DNA of 20,111 bases from an uncultured Erysipelotrichaceae bacterium (GTDB lineage: Bacteria; Bacillota_I; Bacilli_A; RFN20; CAG-826), in NCBI GenBank assembly GCA_902791085.1, contig CADAUN010000006.1, positions 1 to 20,111 on the forward strand, given 5' to 3'. Both the position numbers and the translations under genes were made by a program. The first letter of the stretch is position 1. Each line of letters opens with the position of its first letter. Below the pieces are notes generated by a model, which ran no database searches, had not been told where the DNA came from, and saw nothing but the letters and a program-made list of their open reading frames with translations. Of this stretch, positions 7,818 to 14,950 are shown piece after piece.

Positions 7818-8286
7818 GTGGTATCACGAATATGAACAAAAGAGCCGACGGAAAATAATTTTGCTGTTGATTTCCTCCGTTTTTGTTTTGCTTTTGCTGA
7901 TTGGCGTTATTACGTTTTTTCTGCTTCTCGTTCGCCGATCCGATTCTCTTTTTTGGAAGATTCTTGGAACTATTATTTTGATATTGCTCGTTTGGATGTT
8001 TCTTTATATCGTTGTAGACAACTTTGTTCCAGAAGTAAGACATCGAAAACGATTGCTCCTTCATTTGAATTCACCCAAGGATATTTATACCGGAGTCATT
8101 CAAAGTGTTGGAGCCAGTGAGACAATAGAAAAAGATATCAAAGGAAAAGAAGTGGTGCTGGAGACTATTCAAGGGACCAAGCATCTATTTTATGAAGACA
8201 AATTTGCTGATTCTGTTTTTTGCGAAGGGGAAAAAATTCAAGTGGAGGTAGGAGGGAGCTTAATCCTTTCTTATTGCAAAAAATGA
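7810..8286 (+). CDS. Two-TM protein with a soluble C-terminal beta domain
   Basis: Protein of 158 residues not recognised as a named family. A short basic N-terminus (KSRRK at 11-15) is followed by two membrane helices (about 16-41 and 48-69) joined by a tight RRSDS loop, then a soluble domain (about 82-158) with alternating short strands (YTGVIQSVG, KEVVLETIQG, EKIQVEVGG, LILSY), compatible with a small OB- or SH3-like barrel. The start overlaps the ATPase stop, with AAGGGAG upstream. Because the ATPase lacks its usual C-terminal OB-type domain, this protein could be a membrane-bound partner of it; this is inference. Orientation of the soluble domain is uncertain, with basic residues on both sides of TM1. 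Confidence 0.75.
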   Translation: MIEWYHEYEQKSRRKIILLLISSVFVLLLLIGVITFFLLLVRRSDSLFWKILGTIILILLVWMFLYIVVDNFVPEVRHRKRLLLHLNSPKDIYTGVIQSVGASETIEKDIKGKEVVLETIQGTKHLFYEDKFADSVFCEGEKIQVEVGGSLILSYCKK

Positions 8287-8882
8287 ATTTTAAACGGGTT
8301 TTCCATCATTGGTACATTTATGTTATATCCGCTATCGTCGTGACGCTTTTGTTTTCGTGGGCCGTTTCGCTTGTTACGCGTCCGAGCAAAGAAGAGCGAA
8401 TTCGCATCTGCCTTTCGTCATATGGAGCGAATCGAGCGGCATTAGTACAAGCCTTGCAGCAAAAAGCCCCTTCCTATTTGCGAGAAATCGATGTCGACAC
8501 CATTGACTTAGATGCCAACGATTATTATCGCTTTTATGAAGTTTATGCCCCGAATGCCGACATTATTATTCTGCCTGAATTCAAAGCGAGAGAAGGGGTG
8601 GAAAAAGGAACGCTTCCTTTGAACCGGCAATACGTGCACACGTTAATTCCTGAATATGTGTCTCCTTTTTTTGAAGTGAACAGCGTTCCATATGGATTGA
8701 TGGTATATGACTGCAAAGCAGCTATCGGAGGAGCGATTTCATATGTGGACTATGTGAAAGAAGGGAAAGAAGCAGCTTCCTATTTTGCTTTTTTTAATGA
8801 AAAATCGCTCCATGCAGGGGAATTAAACCAACAAGGCCGCGATGGGGATTTTAGCATATTAAAAGCATATTTAACTTTATGA
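8283..8882 (+). CDS. Membrane-anchored minimal solute-binding-protein-like protein
   Basis: The start is placed at the ATG at 8283 (199 residues) because it overlaps the previous stop as ATGA and is followed by a good N-terminal anchor; a start further upstream at 8220 would add 21 non-conserved-looking residues. Residues 11-31 are one membrane helix. The exterior part (about 38-199) opens with a beta-alpha pattern (RIRICLSSYG), includes an acidic strand-helix region ending NADIIILPE (91-99), and closes with SYFAFFNEKSLHAGELN, a phrase like that in extracellular solute-binding proteins. It is far shorter than the usual 400 residues and lacks a lipobox, so it resembles a single lobe tethered by a helix. 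It lies in a four-gene overlap chain with the ATPase. Exact function unknown. Confidence 0.75.
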   Translation: MNFKRVFHHWYIYVISAIVVTLLFSWAVSLVTRPSKEERIRICLSSYGANRAALVQALQQKAPSYLREIDVDTIDLDANDYYRFYEVYAPNADIIILPEFKAREGVEKGTLPLNRQYVHTLIPEYVSPFFEVNSVPYGLMVYDCKAAIGGAISYVDYVKEGKEAASYFAFFNEKSLHAGELNQQGRDGDFSILKAYLTL

Positions 8883-9727
8883 AAACAAAACGTGCACCCA
8901 CTGATTTCACTGCCGATTTGCTCCCTCATAATCGTTGGGAAGTATTTTGGGATGTCATCAAAATGCGGTGGCGTACCTTGCTTCTTATTGGCGCTATTCT
9001 ATTCGCGTTCTTTCTGCCAACAATGTTGTTAATGGTCTTTCGCGATATCTATGCCATTAATCTGACGTTAGCGAAGGAACAAGAGACTATCAGCGAGGAA
9101 CAGGCACTGTATTCTTCTCGCCTCGTTCAAAATGTCACGAATTTGCTTCTTATCCCTTCTCTCGCCATCTTTGGAATCGGAGTTGCAGGCACAGGGCGTG
9201 TTATCAGGGAGTTAGTCTGGATGGAAGGGGTTGTCTTCCGTGATGATTTTAATCTCGGTATCAAACAAAATTGGAAATACTCCTTTACGATCGGGGCGTT
9301 GTCGGGTCTAATGATCTTCTTAGCCAGTTTTACGCTAGGAAATTCCTCTTCGCAGATTCTTGGCATTCTTCCGCTGGTCATCAGTCAAATTTTCTTTTTG
9401 CCGGTTGCTTATCTCGTTTTGTCTCAAACGTTCGTCTATTCGCAAGGCTTTTTCCGCTATGTTGGTAACGGATTTCAACTTTATTTCAAAACGGCTCCGA
9501 CTACGTTCTTGGCAACCCTTGTCATGATTGCCCCTGTTTTTCTCCTTTTGATAGGCAACCTTCTTTTAAAATATGGTCTTTTGATTTTTTGCAGTGTTTT
9601 TCTCTTTCCCTTACAAGAATTAGGATATTTTACATATAGTTGCTGGGTTTTCGATCGTTGCATTAATCAATATCAATTTCCTTCCATTGTCGATAAAGGA
9701 ATTCACCGAAGAAACAATTCTATTTGA
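8879..9727 (+). CDS. DUF624/YesL-like membrane protein
   Basis: Protein of 282 residues starting at an ATGA overlap with the previous stop. Six hydrophobic helices are visible at about 33-55, 84-106, 135-155, 158-182, 208-228 and 230-250. The cytoplasmic stretch GVVFRDDFNLGIKQNWK (117-133) fits the DUF624 pattern in which a basic/aromatic 'FF..FK.N.K' block follows the second helix. DUF624 proteins such as YesL of Bacillus subtilis sit beside sugar ABC transporters for pectin-derived sugars, but their role is not established. The family is usually about 200-220 residues; this one is longer because of a hydrophilic 60-82 loop and a C-terminal tail. Assignment is by pattern and context. Confidence 0.72.
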   Translation: MKTKRAPTDFTADLLPHNRWEVFWDVIKMRWRTLLLIGAILFAFFLPTMLLMVFRDIYAINLTLAKEQETISEEQALYSSRLVQNVTNLLLIPSLAIFGIGVAGTGRVIRELVWMEGVVFRDDFNLGIKQNWKYSFTIGALSGLMIFLASFTLGNSSSQILGILPLVISQIFFLPVAYLVLSQTFVYSQGFFRYVGNGFQLYFKTAPTTFLATLVMIAPVFLLLIGNLLLKYGLLIFCSVFLFPLQELGYFTYSCWVFDRCINQYQFPSIVDKGIHRRNNSI

Positions 9728-9764
9728 TTTTGTCGCTTTTCTTAAAACCGCAGGAAAACGGAAT

Positions 9765-9785
9765 CGAAAACAGTTTTTTCGTTTT
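9765..9785 (+). terminator. Weak stem-loop with T tract after the DUF624 gene
   Basis: CGAAAA at 9765-9770 pairs with TTTTCG at 9776-9781 over a 5-base loop and is followed by TTTT. A wider pairing GGAAAAC near 9753 with GTTTTCC near 9797 encloses it. The stem is AT-rich and may terminate only partly, so read-through into the permease operon is possible. Confidence 0.3.
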
Positions 9786-9917
9786 GATAATTGTCTGGTT
9801 TTCCACGAATAAAGTGACTTGTAATCGGTGTTTTTAATCTTTGTAGCGCATTGATTCGTTTTTTTGCCAAATTCCAAAAGCGCGTAATCACAACAAGATA
9901 ACGGAATATAATATCGA

Positions 9918-9938
9918 AAAATCGGTTAGCACCATTTT
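9918..9938. promoter_or_regulatory. Imperfect inverted repeat over the -35 of the permease promoter
   Basis: AAAAT-C-GGT (9918-9926) is mirrored by ACC-ATTTT (9931-9938) with one bulged base and a TAGC centre. It overlaps the likely -35 box, as an operator would. It does not match the 6927-6942 dyad, so a different regulator may act here. Confidence 0.25.
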
Positions 9939-9954
9939 GGAATCCATCTATAAT
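9926..9954 (+). promoter_or_regulatory. SigA-type promoter of the permease/glycosidase operon
   Basis: TTAGCA at 9926-9931 and a perfect TATAAT at 9949-9954 are separated by exactly 17 bases. Transcription would start near 9961, only about 5 bases before the ATG at 9966. The rest of the 9728-9965 gap holds no gene. Confidence 0.6.
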
Positions 9955-9965
9955 GAAACTAACTT

Positions 9966-10940
9966 ATGACAATTATCAAAGGAGAAAGCTCTAGCTTTTT
10001 TAGAAAATATTCAAAGTTGGAAAGGAAAGATTTTCTTTTTTGCTATTTATTGGTCCTTATTCCGGTGGTGCAGTTTCTGATATTTTGGGTTTATGTGAAC
10101 CTCGATAATATCCTCTTGGCCTTTCGCGAAGATTGGACGGGTGCCTTTACTTTTCGCCATTTTGAAGAAGTGTGGGCTGGCATTATAGGCAAAGATGTTT
10201 ACGGATTTAATTTACTCGAGCTCATCGGCAAAAGTGTGTTGCTTTGGTGTTTAAGCAATTTAATTGTTTTCCCGATTTCGATCGCCACGACTTATGTGCT
10301 TTATCGAAGAGTTTGGGGCCATTACGCGTTTCGCGTCATTTACACCATTCCTAGTTTGGTGGGGGGTGTCATTTGGGTTGGCTTAACCAAAATAGTTTGC
10401 GAATGGAATGGCCCGATCATTTCTGCGCTTTCCTCTATGGGTGTTCATTTTGATTATGCTGCTTCCACACAAGGTCTTTTTGGTTCCTATTCGACTGCTT
10501 TCCCTACCATCTTCATTCTTAGTTTCGTACTTGGAATCGCAGGCGGCAACGTTATTATTACCGGCGCTTTTTCTCGTACTCCAGCGGACTTGATTGATGC
10601 AGGTAAATTAGATGGGCTTGGCTTTTGGGGCACGTTTTGGCATATTGAGTTGCCGTGCGCTTGGCCAACGATTTCGACTTTGATGACGGTCTCACTGTGT
10701 TCCATCTTTGTCGCTGACAGCAATTTCTTTTTGTACTCCAATGGTACTGGCGCTTATGGATTGGCTAATATGGGCTACTATCTTTATTCTTTGACTTTCC
10801 GTATTTCACAAAGCACAGCGTTGGTGCGTCCATATGGATACCCGGCCGCAATCGGAATTTGCGTTACTTTGATTTCGGTTCCAGTGGTTCTTTTAGGCCG
10901 CAAATTACTTGATAAAATCATGGAAACCGTGGAGATCTAA
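9966..10940 (+). CDS. Sugar ABC transporter permease, MalF-like (CUT1)
   Basis: Inner-membrane permease of 324 residues with six hydrophobic helices (first at about 22-46) and the cytoplasmic EAA loop ADLIDAGKLDGLGFW...IELP at about 207-230, where the ATPase docks. This is the MalF-type partner of the next gene. The ATG at 9966 has no ribosome site in front; AAAGGAG at 9978-9984 lies inside the gene and no suitable in-frame start follows at the right distance, so the mRNA may be nearly leaderless. It is first in a six-gene operon that carries permeases, solute-binding protein and glycosidase-like proteins. Substrate is probably an oligosaccharide. Confidence 0.93.
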   Translation: MTIIKGESSSFFRKYSKLERKDFLFCYLLVLIPVVQFLIFWVYVNLDNILLAFREDWTGAFTFRHFEEVWAGIIGKDVYGFNLLELIGKSVLLWCLSNLIVFPISIATTYVLYRRVWGHYAFRVIYTIPSLVGGVIWVGLTKIVCEWNGPIISALSSMGVHFDYAASTQGLFGSYSTAFPTIFILSFVLGIAGGNVIITGAFSRTPADLIDAGKLDGLGFWGTFWHIELPCAWPTISTLMTVSLCSIFVADSNFFLYSNGTGAYGLANMGYYLYSLTFRISQSTALVRPYGYPAAIGICVTLISVPVVLLGRKLLDKIMETVEI

Positions 10941-10942
10941 TT

Positions 10943-11833
10943 ATGAAAACCCCACAAGCGTTGCAAAAATTTCGACGAAAACCGACCAGTGAAAAAGTCA
11001 CGCTTTGCCTCTTTTTTGTGTTTTTTGTTTTAATGGCCTTCATTTATATCTATCCCATCCTGTTTTGTTTTTTGTCTACCTTCAAAACCAACGAGGATTT
11101 TTACGATGCGCAAAGCGGATTCTTGATTTGGCCAGCCCACCCTCAGTTCGATACATGGAGCCACATTTTTGAAGAATTCACCTTTGGCGGATTCAATTTT
11201 TGGACGATGCTATGGAACTCGATTTGGTTCACCGTGCTTAAACTTTTCTGCACAACTGCCTGTTCTATGATGCTCGCTTATGCCGTAGCTCGCTATCGTT
11301 TCCCTGGCAGGGGATTGCTCTATGCGACCGCCATTTTTGTCCAAACAATACCCATTTTTGGGTCTGGATCGACTGCATATAAACTGTTTGACGCTTTGAA
11401 CATGGTCAACAATCCTGCGTTGTTTTGGATTGCTTGGTGCAGCGGTTTTGATATGACTTTCATCATCCTCCATGGTGTTTTTAAGGGAATCAGCAAGTCT
11501 TATAGTGAATCGGCAAAAATTGATGGTGCTAGTAACATACGAATCTTATTCTCCATTATGATTCCTCTTGCTGCCCCTACCATCATTGCCTTGTTGGTGA
11601 CTGATTCCATCGGGGTTTGGAACGATTACGCCACCATCCAAATATATTTAAGAGATTACGCCACCATCGCTTATGGACTTTATTGCTTTCCCAATGAAGT
11701 GCAGTATGCTACCAATCCAAACGCTGTGTATTATGCTGCCATGTTAATTTCCATGCTCCCGGTAGCAATTCTTTACGCCTGTAATCAGAAGATTATCATG
11801 ACCAACATCACTGTAGGAGGGCTAAAAGGGTAA
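10943..11833 (+). CDS. Sugar ABC transporter permease, MalG-like (CUT1)
   Basis: Permease of 296 residues with a short basic N-terminus, first helix at about 19-43, the typical periplasm-facing segment with FKTNEDF, and the EAA loop SESAKIDGASNIRILFSIMIPLA at about 188-210. The C-terminus NITVGGLKG matches the characteristic ending of MalG-type subunits that inserts toward the binding site. It starts 2 bases after the MalF-like gene, with GTGGAG about 10 bases upstream. Together the two form the transmembrane channel of the importer. Confidence 0.94.
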   Translation: MKTPQALQKFRRKPTSEKVTLCLFFVFFVLMAFIYIYPILFCFLSTFKTNEDFYDAQSGFLIWPAHPQFDTWSHIFEEFTFGGFNFWTMLWNSIWFTVLKLFCTTACSMMLAYAVARYRFPGRGLLYATAIFVQTIPIFGSGSTAYKLFDALNMVNNPALFWIAWCSGFDMTFIILHGVFKGISKSYSESAKIDGASNIRILFSIMIPLAAPTIIALLVTDSIGVWNDYATIQIYLRDYATIAYGLYCFPNEVQYATNPNAVYYAAMLISMLPVAILYACNQKIIMTNITVGGLKG

Positions 11834-11834
11834 T

Positions 11835-13214
11835 ATGGCCATTCATAAATATGCCTATGGCGCCCCTTCGCTCGGTTTCTATCGCATCGAAGGAAAAGAT
11901 CACAAATTAGGAAAAAATCTCCAAACTTTGGCGGGATATCGGCAATATCGTTCGATAGGTTTTGACACCCTTTCAATTGATGATTCGCCGTGGGAAGCTT
12001 ATCGAGGAGAACCATTTGCAACTTCTCATCTAAAACATGAAATGGATTTGGCTAAAGCAGCAGGGCTAAGCCGAGTCATCGTTTACGATGCTAGAATTTA
12101 TGAATTGTCTTTTGCTACAACAGGTTTGGTTGGAGCGGGAAAGAAATTTTCTTCTGAGCAAGCGCTTGAAGATTATTTACGCGACTGTATCAAAGATTAC
12201 TCACGCCATCCTTTGTTTGCTGGCGTGAAAGTACGAGATGAACCTTCAGAAGCTTATTTCCTCCCTATCAGTGAAATTGTGAAAGCGTTTCAACGCATTG
12301 ATCCCCATTTGTACGTCCATTGCAACTTATTGCCTTTAATGGGCGGCCTTTCTTCTCTTTACGATCGCCGTGCTGACTCTGATAGCAATGAAGATTTGGA
12401 AATACATTACCGGCATTATCTTGAAATGTTTTGCCAAATGGTTCCTTTGATGAACCTTTCAGTTGATGATTATCCTTTCCGAGCGACACCGGAGGAAGGG
12501 AAATCGATTTTATTTCGTTATTTTACGTGTCTAGAGATTTTTGCTGAAGTAGCGAAAAAATACGGAAGGGAAACAACATTTGTTATTCAGACTTCTTCGA
12601 TGTTTTATCATGATTTTCTTGCCATCACACAAGTGGGGGAGAAAGAAATTCGCTATCAATATAATTGTTGTCTAGCCTTCGGCGTTCATTCCATCGTTGC
12701 GTGGACCTATTCTCGCTATTTTTTCAATTCACACGAAGGAGAATATTATCCCGACGATTCCGCGATGATTTTTACCGATGGAGAAAAAACAGAACGCTAT
12801 GATGCTTTAAAACGAGTTATAGAAGAAAACGCGCCATTTGAAAGCATTTATTCTCCATTCCAATATGACGATTCTTACATTTTGGGCGAGCGGACTTTTT
12901 TGCAGAATGTGAAAAGAACACCTTTTCCGGAGATGAAAGTGTTGGGTTCCACTCCTCTTTTAGTCAGCCGCTTATTGGATTCTAGCAATGGAAGGGCGCT
13001 TTATGCTCTTGTGTCTTTGGAAGACCCAAGCGAAGGAACAGACGATGGTATGATTTCCGTTTCCTTTCCGAACGACGCCAATGTAGATTGCTACTATAAA
13101 GGCAAAAAGAACAATCAGTTTTTTACTGCTCATCAGGGGAAATGCGTCCTTTTACCCGGCGAAGCAGTCTTTTTATTAATGGACGCGTCAAAAAGAGAAA
13201 AGGAGAATGTATGA
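11835..13214 (+). CDS. Cytoplasmic TIM-barrel glycoside-hydrolase-like protein
   Basis: Protein of 459 residues without signal peptide, starting 1 base after the MalG-like gene with AAAAGGG upstream. It is a paralogue of the lipoprotein encoded at 18397-19923: both share DYSxHPxFAGVxxRDEP (here 121-137), LSVDxYPFR (208-216), a TYxR strand (291-294) and GE(Y/F)YPD (302-307). The DEP motif after a barrel strand resembles the acid/base Glu position of clan GH-A glycosidases (here Glu136). The last about 100 residues look like a beta domain of the sort that caps such barrels. No known GH family was recognised with confidence, and the strand expected to hold the nucleophile (FVIQTSSMFY, 249-258) has no Glu. 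Likely acts on imported oligosaccharide in the cytoplasm. Confidence 0.8.
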   Translation: MAIHKYAYGAPSLGFYRIEGKDHKLGKNLQTLAGYRQYRSIGFDTLSIDDSPWEAYRGEPFATSHLKHEMDLAKAAGLSRVIVYDARIYELSFATTGLVGAGKKFSSEQALEDYLRDCIKDYSRHPLFAGVKVRDEPSEAYFLPISEIVKAFQRIDPHLYVHCNLLPLMGGLSSLYDRRADSDSNEDLEIHYRHYLEMFCQMVPLMNLSVDDYPFRATPEEGKSILFRYFTCLEIFAEVAKKYGRETTFVIQTSSMFYHDFLAITQVGEKEIRYQYNCCLAFGVHSIVAWTYSRYFFNSHEGEYYPDDSAMIFTDGEKTERYDALKRVIEENAPFESIYSPFQYDDSYILGERTFLQNVKRTPFPEMKVLGSTPLLVSRLLDSSNGRALYALVSLEDPSEGTDDGMISVSFPNDANVDCYYKGKKNNQFFTAHQGKCVLLPGEAVFLLMDASKREKENV

Positions 13215-14932
13215 ATCCAAAACGACGAGCAAAAGCAACCGGCCTATTTCTGATCGGTATTTTTGCCATGACCGCATGCCAAAAGAAAGCTGACAATGGC
13301 AGCGAAGAAAAGACCATTTATTGCAAATTATACAAAGGCGGCTATGGCGATGAGTGGCTTCGCGAATTGGGGAAGCAATTCGAGAAGACTTTTGCCAAAG
13401 AGGGATATCGTTTCCGCCTGCTTGATCCGTCGGTTGACAATCAGGGTGATGCGATGGTGCAAGAAATGTATCAAGGATACAACCGAAATAAAGTTGATTT
13501 ATATTTTTCTGGAACCATTCTCCCATATAAAGCGGTGGCGGATGATTATGGCTGTGTCGTGGATGACATTACGGAAGGCGTATATGGCGCAAAACCCATT
13601 CGTTTCGATGGCAGTGAGGAAGAAACAACCATTCAGGATAAATTAACCGATGGTTTCGATCCCTTTTGGTATAAATATCAAGGAAAGTGCTACAACTTTG
13701 TTTACGAAAAAGCGGTCGGCGGATTGCTTGTTAACACCAAGAAATTGGAAAAATTTGCCTCCTATGGCGCTATCGTGCCAAAAACAACAAACGAGCTGTA
13801 CCGCGATTATAAAATCATCATGGAACACAATATCGATTCTATTAAACCGATGTCTTTCCTTGGCCGCCAGCCTGGTTATTCGCAGCATTTGCAATACGCA
13901 GCAGTGGCGCAATATGGCGGAATCGATTATTGGAACCAATTGATTTCCTATCGCTCTCCTGACTACAGTGACACGAATCGCCAATATCGCTTCGAAGATG
14001 GCTATGAGTTGTTCCATGACAAAAGCTTATATGAGATGTACAAAGCGATGTACGCTTTTTACGATCCCAAGACGATCGCTCCCGGTTCCGTCCAAGCCAC
14101 TATTTCACAGGCACATTCCTATATCACCAAGGAGAAAGGCGGTTCCGTTTTCTTGTTCGACGGCGACTGGGCATATAACGAAATCCGTAATAATTTTCAA
14201 GGCAAAGTAAATGATCTTGCTTTTATCAATGTTCCGGTCATTAGTGCGTTGGGAACGAAATTATGGGGCAAGAACACAATACATGGCTATAACGAAGAAA
14301 AATGTGAATCCATTTTGAGACGCTGCATCGATTTGTCCGATGAAGGAAAGGACGAAAAAGAAATTGCTGAGACTGTGAATGGTGACTCATCGTTAAACGT
14401 TTCTATTACGGAAGAAGAGGCGCTTGCGGTCTCTAAGGCACGTGGGATTTATGTCAATCGCGGTTCGACAACGGGCATGTGTTATATCGTAAAGGATTCT
14501 CCGCACAAGGATATTTGCTATAAATTCTTGCGGATGTTCGCAAGTGATGATTGGGCGGGCAAATACAAAGAAATTGCCCATTGTGTTTCCCCGTTTGATA
14601 GAACCGGTTATTCAAACGCAACCAACCCTTTTGATCAAGGGAACAATGCCATAACGACTCACGTCAATCGGACCGGAATTTGGTTTTATCCAAAATCGTT
14701 GCGTCAATTAACCGGTCCTTTTGGGCTGATACCTGATGAGATGTCCACCTTGGCTTTAACGTTCTTTCAACAAAATAAGAGCGCTTATAACGACGATAAC
14801 GTTTTACAAGATGAGTCTATTTACGAAACCGCTGCCAAAGAGTGGTTTGAAAAAGAATACAACGCCATGAAGTCGAGCTGGTCTAGTTATATGGGTGATT
14901 ACACAGCTGCCGATGTGGTGGAATCTGACTAA
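13211..14932 (+). CDS. Extracellular solute-binding lipoprotein of the CUT1 importer
   Basis: Start at the ATG at 13211, which overlaps the previous stop as ATGA and has AAGGAGAATGT before it. Protein of 573 residues; residues 1-23 are a lipoprotein signal with lipobox MTAC and anchor Cys23. The mature part has the solute-binding fold: GDEWLRELGKQFEKTF early helix, DLYFSG strand, YNFVYEKAVGGLLVNTKKLEK in the first lobe hinge region, and GSVFLFDGDWAYNEIRNN in the second lobe. This is the family 1 type (CUT1) but about 130 residues longer than usual. It should capture the oligosaccharide outside the membrane and pass it to the permeases. Position in the operon agrees. Confidence 0.92.
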   Translation: MNPKRRAKATGLFLIGIFAMTACQKKADNGSEEKTIYCKLYKGGYGDEWLRELGKQFEKTFAKEGYRFRLLDPSVDNQGDAMVQEMYQGYNRNKVDLYFSGTILPYKAVADDYGCVVDDITEGVYGAKPIRFDGSEEETTIQDKLTDGFDPFWYKYQGKCYNFVYEKAVGGLLVNTKKLEKFASYGAIVPKTTNELYRDYKIIMEHNIDSIKPMSFLGRQPGYSQHLQYAAVAQYGGIDYWNQLISYRSPDYSDTNRQYRFEDGYELFHDKSLYEMYKAMYAFYDPKTIAPGSVQATISQAHSYITKEKGGSVFLFDGDWAYNEIRNNFQGKVNDLAFINVPVISALGTKLWGKNTIHGYNEEKCESILRRCIDLSDEGKDEKEIAETVNGDSSLNVSITEEEALAVSKARGIYVNRGSTTGMCYIVKDSPHKDICYKFLRMFASDDWAGKYKEIAHCVSPFDRTGYSNATNPFDQGNNAITTHVNRTGIWFYPKSLRQLTGPFGLIPDEMSTLALTFFQQNKSAYNDDNVLQDESIYETAAKEWFEKEYNAMKSSWSSYMGDYTAADVVESD

Positions 14933-14950
14933 GACTGAGGAGGCAGAAAG

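Noticed and set aside
8241..8258. Purine-rich GGAGG-type stretch resembling a double ribosome site
   Set aside because: It lies inside a gene and 25 bases from the next start, too far to act.
8220..8282. Upstream extension of the single-lobe protein
   Set aside because: It reads through the end of the previous gene and gives a low-complexity basic N-terminus; the ATGA-overlap start at 8283 matches the pattern of the neighbouring genes.
13643..14017. Minus-strand open frame of 124 codons
   Set aside because: Antisense shadow of the solute-binding protein gene, without start signal or motifs.
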